This document shows positions 16,428 to 25,324 of a stretch of DNA of 64,000 bases, piece by piece. Positions within the stretch are counted from its first letter, which is position 1; the number at the start of each line of letters is the position of its first letter. The notes below the pieces were generated by a model. That model worked only from the letters and a program-made list of their open reading frames with translations. It was not told the origin of the DNA and ran no database searches. The position numbers were made by a program, and so were the translations under genes. This DNA comes from Thaumasiovibrio sp043421945 (GTDB lineage Bacteria > Pseudomonadota > Gammaproteobacteria > Enterobacterales > Vibrionaceae), in contig JBHOGO010000001.1 of assembly GCA_043421945.1 (NCBI GenBank), positions 124,001 through 188,000 of the forward strand. Reading direction: 5' to 3'.

Positions 16428-17226
16428 AACGGAAAATATCCTCAGAAATCGGCTCTGCTGGATACTGGAACGGTACAGGGCCATCAGCATCACCATCGAG
16501 AAATTGTCGCACTTTAGGGTCGCTATGCTCACGTAACGACTGCGGGGTTCCCGACGCAATAATCTGACTTTCAGAAAGCAGATACACTTTATCAGCAATA
16601 CTCATCACTTCAGGAACATCATGACTAACCACAATGGCGGTCAACCCTAATGCTTGGTTAAGCTCACGGATCAACTTGACCAAAACCCCCATCGTAATCG
16701 GGTCTTGACCAACAAAAGGCTCGTCATACATGATCAAATCAGGATCCAGCGCGATCGCTCTTGCTAGTGCCGCACGTCTCGCCATACCGCCACTCAACGC
16801 GTTTGGCATTAATTGAGCAGCACCTCGAAGACCTACGGCTTCCAACTTCAATAGCACTAATGTATGAATCAAGGCTTCAGGTAGCTCGGTATGTTCACGC
16901 AAAGGATAAGCGACGTTCTCGAACACCGTCATATCGGTAAATAGTGCGCCAGACTGAAACAACATACTCATTTTTTGACGCGCGCGATAAAGATGGCGAC
17001 GTGGCAATGACGGAATGTTATCCCCATCGAACCAAATCTCCCCACTATCAGGCACTAACTGCCCACCAATGAGCTTTAATAACGTCGTTTTTCCAATTCC
17101 GGATGGTCCCATAATCGCGGTCACTTGACCTCGAGGTACCTCAACCGAAATATTATTAAATATCGGTCGCTCATTTCGGGAAAAAGAGAGGTCCTTCACA
17201 GAGACCAAACTATCTTTCTGATTCAT
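16417..17226 (-). CDS. mlaF: MlaF, ATPase subunit of the Mla transporter
   Basis: 269-residue ABC ATPase that powers phospholipid movement for outer-membrane lipid asymmetry. Walker A GPSGIGKTT (about residues 40-48), signature LSGGMARRAALARAIALDPD, Walker B LIMYDEPFVGQDP and switch His in VVSHDVPEV are all present. Start ATG 17226 (MNQKDSL) follows AGGA; the GTG at 17241 is less likely. It is the first gene of the mlaFEDCB-ibaG-murA operon. Confidence 0.96.
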   Translation of the reverse strand: MNQKDSLVSVKDLSFSRNERPIFNNISVEVPRGQVTAIMGPSGIGKTTLLKLIGGQLVPDSGEIWFDGDNIPSLPRRHLYRARQKMSMLFQSGALFTDMTVFENVAYPLREHTELPEALIHTLVLLKLEAVGLRGAAQLMPNALSGGMARRAALARAIALDPDLIMYDEPFVGQDPITMGVLVKLIRELNQALGLTAIVVSHDVPEVMSIADKVYLLSESQIIASGTPQSLREHSDPKVRQFLDGDADGPVPFQYPAEPISEDIFRYDR

Positions 17227-17579
17227 GGCATTCCTGTGCACTATTGACCAGTGAAAGTACGAAAATAATTGAATAAGAGTCTGATAATAGGTGTATTAGA
17301 TGCTTAACTCAAGACATCACGTGTCAACTGTTTGCAAACATTTGTACGTAGTTTGAATAACATTTTTACATCGATGTGTGTTTTCTGCTTGATTTACTTC
17401 GTCAACTCCACTCTAATCAACCCGCTGCGCTTTAAGGATGAAAGCGGCAGAGGGTATTGAACTAATGATGACCTGCAAAACGATGCTAAGACCGTTTGAC
17501 TTTTACTTCACATTTTTTGGTTATCGCGTCAAACTTTAGCTTGACGCTCATTTAGCTCAATTGCATACAAGGGAAAATC
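17227..17579. promoter_or_regulatory. Divergent intergenic region mlaF / yrbG with a hairpin
   Basis: 353 bases without a gene, between divergent operons, so it must hold both promoters; no hexamer pair is convincing enough to place. Close to yrbG is a perfect 7-bp inverted repeat GCGTCAA / TTGACGC (17526-17532 and 17541-17547), about 33 bases before the yrbG start and therefore probably in its leader or core promoter. Nothing else recognised. Confidence 0.4.
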
Positions 17580-18545
17580 ATGCTTGAACCCATTCTATTC
17601 CTAATATTAGGCCTAGCCATGCTCGTTTGGAGTGCGGACCGTCTCGTTTTTGGCGCAGCAGCACTAGCACGAAATTTCGGCATTTCACCATTAATTATCG
17701 GCATGACAATATTAGCCATGGGCTCGTCAGCACCAGAAATGATGGTTTCAGCTACCGCTGCCCTTGAAGGAAAAACGGATACTGCTGTTGGTAACGCCTT
17801 AGGCTCCAATATCGCAAATATCGCCCTTATCCTTGGTGCCACTGCCATCTTAAAGCCTCTAGCGATTAGCTCCGGTATCCTTAAACGCGAAATGCCACTG
17901 ATGCTCGTCGTGACATTTATTGCCGGCGTCTTATTATGGGATAACCACCTTGGTTTTTATGAGGGTGCATTCCTCGGTGTTCTCTTTATCTTATTTATTC
18001 TGGCGATGATTTATATTAGTCGCAAAGAATCAACAGGCGATGACCCATTGGCACAAGAGCATGATGCTGAAATCCCGCAAGGGGTGAAAAGCAGCAAAGC
18101 AACCATGTGGCTCATTATCGGGCTCGTCGTATTGCCTTTTTCAGCCGATATTCTCGTCTCAAATGCTGTCGTCATCGCTAAGTACTTCGGGATGAGCGAT
18201 CTCGTTATCGGACTGACTATCATCGCGATGGGTACCAGCTTGCCTGAACTCGCCGCTTCCATTGCCGGTGTAATGAAAGGCGAAGACGATATGGCTGTGG
18301 GTAATATTATTGGCTCGAATGTTTTTAATATCCTTGCTGTGATGAGTATTCCTGGCCTACTGCATCCCTCAGCCATCAGCCCACTCGCGATGCACCGCGA
18401 CTATTATGTAATGTTGGCGTTATCATTTGTGCTTGTACTGATGTCTATAGAGAAAAAACCTAAAATCAGTCGCCTAGAAGGCATCTTGTTAGTGTGTTGC
18501 TTTATCGCCTATCAGGCCTATCTGTTTTATAATGTCTCCGCCTAA
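17580..18545 (+). CDS. yrbG: YrbG-type calcium/sodium:proton antiporter (CaCA family)
   Basis: 321-residue inner-membrane K+-independent Na+/Ca2+ exchanger family protein with ten predicted helices in two homologous halves. Each half carries the alpha-repeat ion-binding motif: GMTILAMGSSAPEMMVSATA (about 40-59) and GLTIIAMGTSLPELAASIAG (about 212-231), with the companion motifs VGNALGSNIANIALILG and VGNIIGSNVFNILAVM. The acidic Glu in each GS/TxPE is the expected ligand. Its function in LPS operons is not settled. It is the first gene of the yrbG-kdsD-kdsC-lptC-lptA-lptB-rpoN run, as in E. coli. Confidence 0.93.
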   Translation: MLEPILFLILGLAMLVWSADRLVFGAAALARNFGISPLIIGMTILAMGSSAPEMMVSATAALEGKTDTAVGNALGSNIANIALILGATAILKPLAISSGILKREMPLMLVVTFIAGVLLWDNHLGFYEGAFLGVLFILFILAMIYISRKESTGDDPLAQEHDAEIPQGVKSSKATMWLIIGLVVLPFSADILVSNAVVIAKYFGMSDLVIGLTIIAMGTSLPELAASIAGVMKGEDDMAVGNIIGSNVFNILAVMSIPGLLHPSAISPLAMHRDYYVMLALSFVLVLMSIEKKPKISRLEGILLVCCFIAYQAYLFYNVSA

Positions 18546-18557
18546 ACGGAGAACTTT

Positions 18558-19529
18558 ATGTCTGACAAATTTGATTTTTGCCAACACGGTCGCCAAGTTA
18601 TCGCGACCGAGTTGGCCGCAATAGAGCAATTGCCTCAATACATCAATCAGCATTTTCAACACGCCTGTGAAATTATTGCCGCCCAAACAGGGAAGGTTGT
18701 CGTCATGGGAATGGGGAAATCGGGTCATATTGGCTGCAAAATTGCTGCCACCCTCGCGAGTACAGGAACGTCAGCATTTTTTGTTCATCCTGGAGAGGCT
18801 AGCCATGGTGATCTAGGGATGATCTCAGATAATGATACGGTGATCGCCATTTCAAACTCCGGTGAAGCCCATGAGATCCTGACTCTTTTGCCCGTCTTAA
18901 AACGTCGTGGCATTAAAATGATTGCCATGACAGGTAAACCGACCTCCTCCATGGCGCAAGAAGCGCATGCTCATTTGCAGATAACCGTCCCCAAAGAGGC
19001 CTGTACACTTGGCCTTGCTCCAACATCATCCACAACAGCTACCCTTGTAATGGGTGATGCACTCGCCGTGGCACTCTTAGAGCACAAAGGGTTCACAGCG
19101 GATGATTTTGCACTTTCACACCCTGGCGGTGCACTTGGTCGCAAACTACTCACTCGTCTTCGCGACCTAATGCGTACCGGTGATGACGTACCTGTCGTGA
19201 CCATTGATGTCACTGTTCGTGAAGCATTGCTTGAAATTAGCCGCAAGCAGTTAGGCATGACCGCTATCATTAATGAGCAAAAAGAGCTGTGCGGGATCTT
19301 TACCGATGGTGACTTACGTCGACTACTCGATCAACGTATTGATATCCACACCACCCCGATTGGTGATGTCATGACAGTAAACCCTTTCACCTGCGAAGCA
19401 AATTTGCTTGCAACAGAAGGGGTTAATTTAATGCAAAGCCGTAAGATTAATGGCTTACTGCTGACCGAAAATGGTAAGCTCGCGGGTGCGTTGAATATGC
19501 ACGATCTACTAAAAGCGGGAGTGATTTAA
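18558..19529 (+). CDS. kdsD: KdsD, D-arabinose-5-phosphate isomerase
   Basis: 323-residue enzyme that interconverts ribulose-5-phosphate and arabinose-5-phosphate, the first step toward Kdo of LPS. N-terminal SIS domain (about 30-190: MGMGKSGHIGCKIAATLAST, HPGEASHGDLGM, SNSGEAHEIL) and two C-terminal CBS domains (about 205-323). GggALGRKLL joins the two parts. Length equals E. coli KdsD (328). GGAG precedes the ATG and the stop codon overlaps the kdsC start by one base. Confidence 0.96.
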   Translation: MSDKFDFCQHGRQVIATELAAIEQLPQYINQHFQHACEIIAAQTGKVVVMGMGKSGHIGCKIAATLASTGTSAFFVHPGEASHGDLGMISDNDTVIAISNSGEAHEILTLLPVLKRRGIKMIAMTGKPTSSMAQEAHAHLQITVPKEACTLGLAPTSSTTATLVMGDALAVALLEHKGFTADDFALSHPGGALGRKLLTRLRDLMRTGDDVPVVTIDVTVREALLEISRKQLGMTAIINEQKELCGIFTDGDLRRLLDQRIDIHTTPIGDVMTVNPFTCEANLLATEGVNLMQSRKINGLLLTENGKLAGALNMHDLLKAGVI

Positions 19530-20086
19530 TGTCGACAATGACCACCACACTTTACGGTGACATCGAGCAACGCCTCTTTGAGCGTGCTGCTTCAATAAAA
19601 CTACTTATTTGTGATGTTGACGGCGTTTTCTCTGATGGTCTTATCTACATGGGGAATGACGGCGAAGAGCTTAAGACATTCCATACCCGCGACGGTTTTG
19701 GCGTTAAAGCGGCAATGAAAGCCGGTATTACTGTTGCAGTGATCACAGGCCGCCGCTCTCAGATCGTCCAAACACGTATGCAAGCGCTTGGCATCCAACA
19801 TATTTATCAAGGGCAAGAAGACAAGCTCACTGCATACAATGAACTGATCAGCCAATTAAATATCCAACCAGAACACGTTGCTTATATTGGTGATGACCTC
19901 ATTGACTGGCCTGTCATGGAAAAGATTGGCTTCTCTGTTTGTGTCGCTGATGGCCACCCACTCCTCGCACGACGTTCCGATTACGTCACTCAAATAAAGG
20001 GGGGGCATGGCGCCGTTCGCGAAGTATGCGATCTCTTACTTGAAGCCCGAGGGATGCTCGAACAACACTTGGTAAGCAGTACATGA
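19529..20086 (+). CDS. kdsC: KdsC, Kdo-8-phosphate phosphatase
   Basis: 185-residue HAD-superfamily phosphatase that releases Kdo from Kdo-8-phosphate. HAD motif I is CDVDGVFSDGLIY with the nucleophilic Asp, motif II is ITGRRS, and motif III/IV is in IGDDLIDWPVM. The C-terminal substrate-contact tail GGHGAVREVCDLLLEARG is intact, which separates the active KdsC from other C0-type HADs. It overlaps kdsD by one base and lptC by four (ATGA). Confidence 0.96.
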   Translation: MSTMTTTLYGDIEQRLFERAASIKLLICDVDGVFSDGLIYMGNDGEELKTFHTRDGFGVKAAMKAGITVAVITGRRSQIVQTRMQALGIQHIYQGQEDKLTAYNELISQLNIQPEHVAYIGDDLIDWPVMEKIGFSVCVADGHPLLARRSDYVTQIKGGHGAVREVCDLLLEARGMLEQHLVSST

Positions 20087-20643
20087 CTCAACGCTTAGGT
20101 ATCTTCGTTCTATTGAGTATTGTGCTTGCTGCTGGTGGGTACTTATTTTCTAAACTAGACCAGCCTAATGAACAAGTGACACCTGACAGTGAGTTACCTA
20201 TATTTACAGGTAACTCAGTATCAAGCACCACTTTTTCAGAGTCCGGTAAGCCGATGTATCGCATCGAAGCAGACACCTTAGACTACTACTCGAATACGAG
20301 TGAAACCATTTTCGCAGAGCCTGTTGTATGGATATACCAAGACGACCAAAATGTCGAATGGCGTGTCAGCGCGAACAGTGCAACATTAACGAAATCACAC
20401 ACTTTGTTGATGGAAGGCCATGTACGTATTTTCAATCTACTTCCTGAGTCAGGAATAGAATTGATCAAGAGTGATAATCTTTTCTTACGCTTTACCGACA
20501 GTACTTTTTCAACTAACAGCCCCGTCGAAATTACGGGCAGTGGATTTCAAAATCAAGGTCTGGGTATTATTGGTAGCTTTAAAGATTACAACGCAACCCT
20601 ATTAGAAGATGTAAAAGGAAGATATGAATCATTCATCCCTTAG
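20083..20643 (+). CDS. lptC: LptC, LPS transport inner-membrane bridge component
   Basis: 186-residue bitopic membrane protein that receives LPS from LptB2FG and passes it to LptA. One N-terminal helix (about 5-22, LGIFVLLSIVLAAGGYLF) and a periplasmic beta-jellyroll (about 40-180) containing YRIEADTLDYYSNTSE and FAEPVVWIY. The C-terminal region overlaps the start of lptA by 20 bases. It lies in the usual kdsC-lptC-lptA-lptB order. Confidence 0.93.
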   Translation: MTQRLGIFVLLSIVLAAGGYLFSKLDQPNEQVTPDSELPIFTGNSVSSTTFSESGKPMYRIEADTLDYYSNTSETIFAEPVVWIYQDDQNVEWRVSANSATLTKSHTLLMEGHVRIFNLLPESGIELIKSDNLFLRFTDSTFSTNSPVEITGSGFQNQGLGIIGSFKDYNATLLEDVKGRYESFIP

Positions 20644-21136
20644 TTCCCTATTGTGTTGCGCCCTGTTTGGATTAGCAACCGCGTTGCCTGCATATGCACT
20701 TAGCACAGACACACAGCAGCCTATCTATATTAATGCTGACGAACAAGAGCTCGACATGAGAGAAAATATTGTTCAGTTTTCTGGCAATGTGATCTTGCAG
20801 CAGGGCAGCATTGATATTCGTGCTGAGCGTATCATTCTGGAACGCGTCAGTGGTGAAGAAGGCAATGAAGTCATTCGCACATTTGGCTCCCCGACAACCT
20901 TTAGCCAAGAACTGGATGACGGCGGTTTTATCAAAGGAACGGCCAATAGACTCATCTACACGACGAAGAATGAATTTTTACAGATGCTAGATAACGCTCG
21001 CTTAGAGCAAACCGACTCCACCATCGAAGGGAGCACGATTAGCTATCGTATTGACCAACAAAAGCTCGTTGCAGAAAGCCAAGAAGGTGGCCGTGTTAAG
21101 ACGGTATTGCAGCCAAAAGCACTGAATAAAGAATAG
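20624..21136 (+). CDS. lptA: LptA, periplasmic LPS transport bridge protein
   Basis: 170-residue periplasmic OstA-type protein that polymerises with LptC and LptD to carry LPS across the periplasm. The signal peptide ends at about residue 25 (ALPAYA). The mature part begins with the family motif QPIYINADEQELDMRENIVQ, followed by FSGNVILQQGSIDIRAERI and a C-terminal RVKTVLQP. AAGGAAG precedes the ATG. It is four bases ahead of lptB. Confidence 0.95.
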   Translation: MNHSSLSSLLCCALFGLATALPAYALSTDTQQPIYINADEQELDMRENIVQFSGNVILQQGSIDIRAERIILERVSGEEGNEVIRTFGSPTTFSQELDDGGFIKGTANRLIYTTKNEFLQMLDNARLEQTDSTIEGSTISYRIDQQKLVAESQEGGRVKTVLQPKALNKE

Positions 21137-21140
21137 TTGA

Positions 21141-21866
21141 ATGGCCACTCTAAAAGCACAAAATCTCGCGAAAAGTTATAATGGCCGAAAGGTTGTAACT
21201 GACGTAAGCCTAGAAGTAAAGTCGGGAGAAATCGTCGGCTTGTTAGGCCCTAATGGCGCCGGTAAGACCACCTCATTTTATATGATCGTTGGCCTTGTCG
21301 CTCGTGATGAAGGCAGTATAAAAATTGATGACCTAGATATCAGCCTTCAGCCTATGCATAACCGCTCCCGATTAGGTATCGGCTATCTCCCTCAAGAGGC
21401 TTCCATTTTTCGACGCTTGTCTGTTCATGACAACATTATGGCCGTCCTGCAAACACGCAGTGACCTTACTCGTGAACAACGACAAGACAAATTAGAGGAT
21501 CTCCTTGAAGAGTTTCATATCCAGCACATCAAAAATAGCTTAGGTATGGCACTTTCTGGGGGAGAGCGACGTCGTGTAGAAATAGCCCGAGCTCTCGCTG
21601 CAAACCCAAAGTTTATCCTGTTAGATGAACCTTTTGCAGGCGTTGATCCGATTTCTGTTATTGATATAAAGAAAATCATTGAACATCTCCGCGATCGCGG
21701 GTTAGGTGTTCTTATTACTGACCACAATGTACGTGAAACACTGGATGTTTGTGAACATGCTTACATTGTGAGTCAAGGACATATGATTGCACACGGCTCA
21801 CCAGAAGACGTTCTTAACGATGAGCATGTAAAACGTGTTTATCTCGGTGACCAATTCAGACTATAG
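21141..21866 (+). CDS. lptB: LptB, ATPase of the LPS export transporter
   Basis: 241-residue ABC ATPase that drives LPS extraction with LptFG. Walker A GPNGAGKTT (about 36-44), signature LSGGERRRVEIARALAANPK, Walker B FILLDEPFAGVDP, and switch His in ITDHNVRETLD. Length and sequence are standard; the C-terminal YLGDQFRL, which completes the dimer, is present. Next gene is rpoN after 55 bases. Confidence 0.97.
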   Translation: MATLKAQNLAKSYNGRKVVTDVSLEVKSGEIVGLLGPNGAGKTTSFYMIVGLVARDEGSIKIDDLDISLQPMHNRSRLGIGYLPQEASIFRRLSVHDNIMAVLQTRSDLTREQRQDKLEDLLEEFHIQHIKNSLGMALSGGERRRVEIARALAANPKFILLDEPFAGVDPISVIDIKKIIEHLRDRGLGVLITDHNVRETLDVCEHAYIVSQGHMIAHGSPEDVLNDEHVKRVYLGDQFRL

Positions 21867-21921
21867 TTAGTAGTGGCAGGCATATGTATAACAATAACGA
21901 CATACAGGTAAGTAGACACTC

Positions 21922-23400
21922 ATGAAAACCTCGCTCCAGCTTAAGCTAGGTCAATCGCTGGCAATGACGCCCCAACTCCAGCAAGCTATTCGCTTGTTGC
22001 AACTCTCTACATTGGATCTGCAGCAAGAGATTCAAGAGGCGTTAGAAAGCAACCCCCTACTCGAGCAGGATGAAAGCACTGAGCCTACCTCTGAGTCAAA
22101 TTCTGAATCAGAGCAAACGGAAAGTGCGACAGCGACCGAAGATGGATTTGAAGATAGCCTCGGTGCTGACAACATCGAAGCATCAGAAGCATTTGAAAAA
22201 AATGAAATGCCTGATGAGCTTGCTGTTGATACCACATGGGATGACGTTTACAGTTCAAATACTGGTAATACTGGCATCATGCTTGATGATGATCTCCCAG
22301 TATACCAAGGCGAAACGACCGAAAGCCTTCAAGATTACCTAACATGGCAGGTGCAACTGACTCCATTCAGTGAAACAGACCTTGCCATCGCCACAGCCAT
22401 TATTGATGCTATCGATGAAAAAGGGTACCTCACTACCTCATGTGATGACATTCTCGAAAGCTTAGGTGATGAAGAGCTCGAACTTGATGAAGTTGAAGCT
22501 GTACTGAAACGTATACAGCAATTTGACCCTTTAGGTGTGGGCTCTCGAAACCTGCAAGAGTGCTTGTTACTGCAACTGGCGACCTTTACCTCAGACACGC
22601 CTTGGCTTGAAGAAGCAAAACACCTGCTCACTGAACATATCGCACTATTGGCTAACCGCGATTTTCGTCAGCTAATGCGTGATACAAAATTAAAAGAACC
22701 TGAACTAAAATCAGTGATGCAACTGATCCACTCTTTAGATCCTCGTCCGGGTAACCGCGTTATCCACGAAGAGACAGAGTATGTGGTTCCTGATGTGATG
22801 GTTTTCAAAAACAACGGACAATGGGCTGTTACCATCAATCCCGATAGCGTCCCACGCGTACGTGTTAATGAGCACTATGCGGCGATGAGTAAACACGCCA
22901 GCAGCAATGATAGCCAATTCATCCGCAACCATTTACAAGAAGCAAAATGGTTGATCAAAAGCCTCGAAAGTAGAAATGAAACACTCTTGAAAGTGGCTCG
23001 CTGTATTGTTCAGTTCCAACAAGACTTCTTCGAATATGGCGAAGAAGCCATGAAACCGATGGTTCTCAACGATGTCGCGCTCGAAGTCGACATGCATGAG
23101 TCAACCATATCTCGAGTCACCACGAAGAAGTACATGCATACCCCTCGCGGCATTTTTGAGTTGAAATTCTTCTTTTCCAGTCATGTGAGTACGGATAGCG
23201 GTGGAGAATGCTCGTCGACTGCCATCCGGGCACTGGTGAAGAAATTAGTGGCAGCAGAAAATCAAGCCAAACCATTGAGCGACAGTAAAATTGCAACGCT
23301 ACTGGCGGATCAAGGTGTTATGGTTGCGCGACGCACCATAGCGAAGTACCGAGAGTCCCTTGGCATCCCGCCGTCCAACCAGCGCAAACGCCTGATTTAA
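21922..23400 (+). CDS. rpoN: Sigma-54 (RpoN)
   Basis: 492-residue alternative sigma factor for -24/-12 promoters, needing AAA+ activators. Region I is the Gln/Leu-rich N-terminus (MKTSLQLKLGQSLAMTPQLQ onward, about 1-50); region II is a highly acidic linker (about 51-130); the core-binding domain and helix-turn-helix follow, and the RpoN box ARRTIAKYRE is near residue 470. In vibrios RpoN is needed for polar and often lateral flagella, so it may connect functionally with the laf genes at the window end. SD AGGTAAG lies before the ATG. Confidence 0.98.
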   Translation: MKTSLQLKLGQSLAMTPQLQQAIRLLQLSTLDLQQEIQEALESNPLLEQDESTEPTSESNSESEQTESATATEDGFEDSLGADNIEASEAFEKNEMPDELAVDTTWDDVYSSNTGNTGIMLDDDLPVYQGETTESLQDYLTWQVQLTPFSETDLAIATAIIDAIDEKGYLTTSCDDILESLGDEELELDEVEAVLKRIQQFDPLGVGSRNLQECLLLQLATFTSDTPWLEEAKHLLTEHIALLANRDFRQLMRDTKLKEPELKSVMQLIHSLDPRPGNRVIHEETEYVVPDVMVFKNNGQWAVTINPDSVPRVRVNEHYAAMSKHASSNDSQFIRNHLQEAKWLIKSLESRNETLLKVARCIVQFQQDFFEYGEEAMKPMVLNDVALEVDMHESTISRVTTKKYMHTPRGIFELKFFFSSHVSTDSGGECSSTAIRALVKKLVAAENQAKPLSDSKIATLLADQGVMVARRTIAKYRESLGIPPSNQRKRLI

Positions 23401-23424
23401 AGGCGCAACCAAAAGGAAGACGTT

Positions 23425-23712
23425 ATGCAAATTAATCTGACGGGTCATCATGTTGAAGTCACCGACTCCATGCGAGAGTATGTCAATACAAAATTCGAAA
23501 AGCTTGAACGCTTTTTCGACAAAATTAATACTGTGCATGTTATTCTGACGGTTGAAAAACTCCAACAAGTGGCTGAAGCAACCTTACATATCAACCATGG
23601 AGAAATCCATGCTAAAGCTGACAACGAAGATATGTACGCTGCCATTGATAACCTTACGGATAAGCTGGTTCGCCAACTTACCAAACATAAAGATAAGCTG
23701 AATAGTCGTTAA
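23425..23712 (+). CDS. hpf: HPF, short ribosome hibernation-promoting factor
   Basis: 95-residue short-form HPF (YhbH), which binds the decoding channel and promotes 100S ribosome dimers in stationary phase. The beta-alpha-beta fold signature MQINLTGHHVEVTDSMREYV and NHGEIHAKADNEDMYAAIDN are clear. Length equals E. coli HPF. It sits between rpoN and ptsN as in most gammaproteobacteria. Confidence 0.96.
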   Translation: MQINLTGHHVEVTDSMREYVNTKFEKLERFFDKINTVHVILTVEKLQQVAEATLHINHGEIHAKADNEDMYAAIDNLTDKLVRQLTKHKDKLNSR

Positions 23713-23714
23713 TC

Positions 23715-24170
23715 ATGCAACTCAGTACTGTATTAAGCTTGGACTGCACCAAAAGTGCAGTCCCTTGCTCTAGCAAAAAACGTGCACTCGAAATCATTAG
23801 TGAAGTTGCGGCTTCTCACCTTGATCTCAGCCCTCAACAGCTTTTTGACTGTATGCTATCTCGTGAAAAAATGGGCAGTACTGGTATCGGAAACGGTATC
23901 GCTATCCCACACGGTCGCATTAACAGCAGCCAGCAGGCTGTCGGTGTCTTAATTCAATGTGAGAGCCCTGTTCAATTTGATGCTATCGATAATCAACCTG
24001 TCGACCTTCTCTTCGCGCTGCTCGTACCCGATCAACAATGTAAAGAACACCTCAAGACGCTATCTGCCATCGCTGCGAAACTCAGCGATAAGAAAACATG
24101 TAAGCAGCTTCGTACCGCACAGTCAGACGCTGAGCTCTACGATATTTTAACGGCTGAAGACTCCCTCTAA
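23715..24170 (+). CDS. ptsN: PtsN, EIIA of the nitrogen PTS
   Basis: 151-residue EIIA-Ntr phosphocarrier, the terminal component of the PtsP-Npr-PtsN regulatory chain; its unphosphorylated form regulates potassium uptake and other targets. The phosphorylated His is His66 in GIAIPHGRI. Two bases separate it from hpf and 13 from rapZ. The partner Npr is encoded two genes downstream. Confidence 0.95.
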   Translation: MQLSTVLSLDCTKSAVPCSSKKRALEIISEVAASHLDLSPQQLFDCMLSREKMGSTGIGNGIAIPHGRINSSQQAVGVLIQCESPVQFDAIDNQPVDLLFALLVPDQQCKEHLKTLSAIAAKLSDKKTCKQLRTAQSDAELYDILTAEDSL

Positions 24171-24183
24171 TGGATTCATACCA

Positions 24184-25035
24184 ATGAAATTAATGATCGT
24201 CAGCGGCCGCTCAGGTGCTGGTAAATCTGTCGCATTACGTGTTTTGGAAGATCTTGGATACTATTGTGTTGATAATCTCCCACTTAATTTACTCTCTTCT
24301 TTCTTAGAGACCGTGAGAGGCAACCAGCAAGATATTGCTGTCAGTGTCGACATCCGTAACTTACCCAGTGATCCGAAGCAGATTGATGCGATACTGGCTG
24401 GGTTACCTCAAGAGATGGATACTCAGGTTCTCTTCTTAGATGCCAGTAATAAAGAGCTGATTCGACGCTATAGCGAAACACGCCGATTACACCCATTGTC
24501 GAAACATCGCTTTTCTTTAGAGCAAGCAATTGAAGAAGAAGAGCATTTGCTGAGTGATGTTAAAGCGCATGCCGATTTAGTCTTAGACACCTCAGACAAA
24601 TCTATCCATGATCTTAGCGAAACGGTACGATCCAGAGTATTAGGGCGGACCAAGCGTGAATTAGTCATGGTCTTTGAGTCGTTTGGCTTTAAACACGGGC
24701 TACCATCAGACGCTGATTACGTGTTTGATGTACGTTTCCTCCCAAATCCACACTGGCAGCCAGAACTGAAGCCACTGACTGGTAAAGATAAGCCCGTCGC
24801 CGATTATTTAGCCTCTCACTCAGAGGTGCATCAATTGACCTATCAGATTCGAAGTTTTATTACGAATTGGCTACCGATGCTAGAAAAAAATAACCGTAGC
24901 TACCTCACCATCGCTATTGGCTGTACTGGTGGCCAACACCGCTCGGTCTATATCGCAGAGCAACTTGCACAATACTTTGGTCATGATGGGCATCAAGTTC
25001 AAATTCGTCATCGAACACTAGAGAAATCGCTTTAA
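24184..25035 (+). CDS. rapZ: RapZ, RNase adaptor for GlmZ/GlmY sRNA control
   Basis: 283-residue nucleotide-binding protein that in E. coli presents the sRNA GlmZ to RNase E and senses glucosamine-6-phosphate. Walker A is GRSGAGKS (7-14 region) and the second nucleotide motif is DNLP. The C-terminal domain, which binds RNA and the ligand, has IGCTGGQHRSVYIAEQLA (about 243-260). Length matches the family (284). In species without GlmZ its targets differ; no such sRNA is seen in this window. Confidence 0.95.
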   Translation: MKLMIVSGRSGAGKSVALRVLEDLGYYCVDNLPLNLLSSFLETVRGNQQDIAVSVDIRNLPSDPKQIDAILAGLPQEMDTQVLFLDASNKELIRRYSETRRLHPLSKHRFSLEQAIEEEEHLLSDVKAHADLVLDTSDKSIHDLSETVRSRVLGRTKRELVMVFESFGFKHGLPSDADYVFDVRFLPNPHWQPELKPLTGKDKPVADYLASHSEVHQLTYQIRSFITNWLPMLEKNNRSYLTIAIGCTGGQHRSVYIAEQLAQYFGHDGHQVQIRHRTLEKSL

Positions 25036-25045
25036 GGAGTCCGGA

Positions 25046-25324
25046 GTGCCCCGCGTCGAGCAACAAGTATATATCCGCAATAGGCTTGGGCTACATGCCC
25101 GTGCAGCCATCCAACTGGTTGAGCTTGCACAAAGTTTTACACACACCGTTATCACACTTAAAAACGATGACAAAGAAGCACTAGTAGAAGGCGTCATGGG
25201 CTTATTGATGCTTGAATCTGCCCAAGGTGAGCAAGTGACGGTGATCGCAGAAGGTGAGCAGGCCCAGCAAGCAGTTACCGCCATCTGCGATCTGATTCAA
25301 GCAGGGTTTAACGAAGAAGACTGA
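25046..25324 (+). CDS. ptsO: Npr (PtsO), HPr-like phosphocarrier of the nitrogen PTS
   Basis: 92-residue HPr-fold protein that relays phosphate from PtsP (EI-Ntr) to PtsN. The phospho-accepting His is His17 in RNRLGLHARAA. A GTG start is used at 25046, after AAGGAGTCCGGA; no ATG is near. It follows rapZ by ten bases and is the last gene of the cluster. No intrinsic terminator is seen in the next 250 bases. Confidence 0.95.
   Translation: MPRVEQQVYIRNRLGLHARAAIQLVELAQSFTHTVITLKNDDKEALVEGVMGLLMLESAQGEQVTVIAEGEQAQQAVTAICDLIQAGFNEED

Noticed and set aside
16428..16598. 57-residue N-terminal extension of MlaE
   Set aside because: It lies wholly inside mlaF and MlaE is normally 260 residues, as given by ATG 16427.
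22335..22631. Serine-rich frame antisense to rpoN
   Set aside because: Shadow of the acidic rpoN region; Ser runs come from reverse-complemented Glu/Asp codons.
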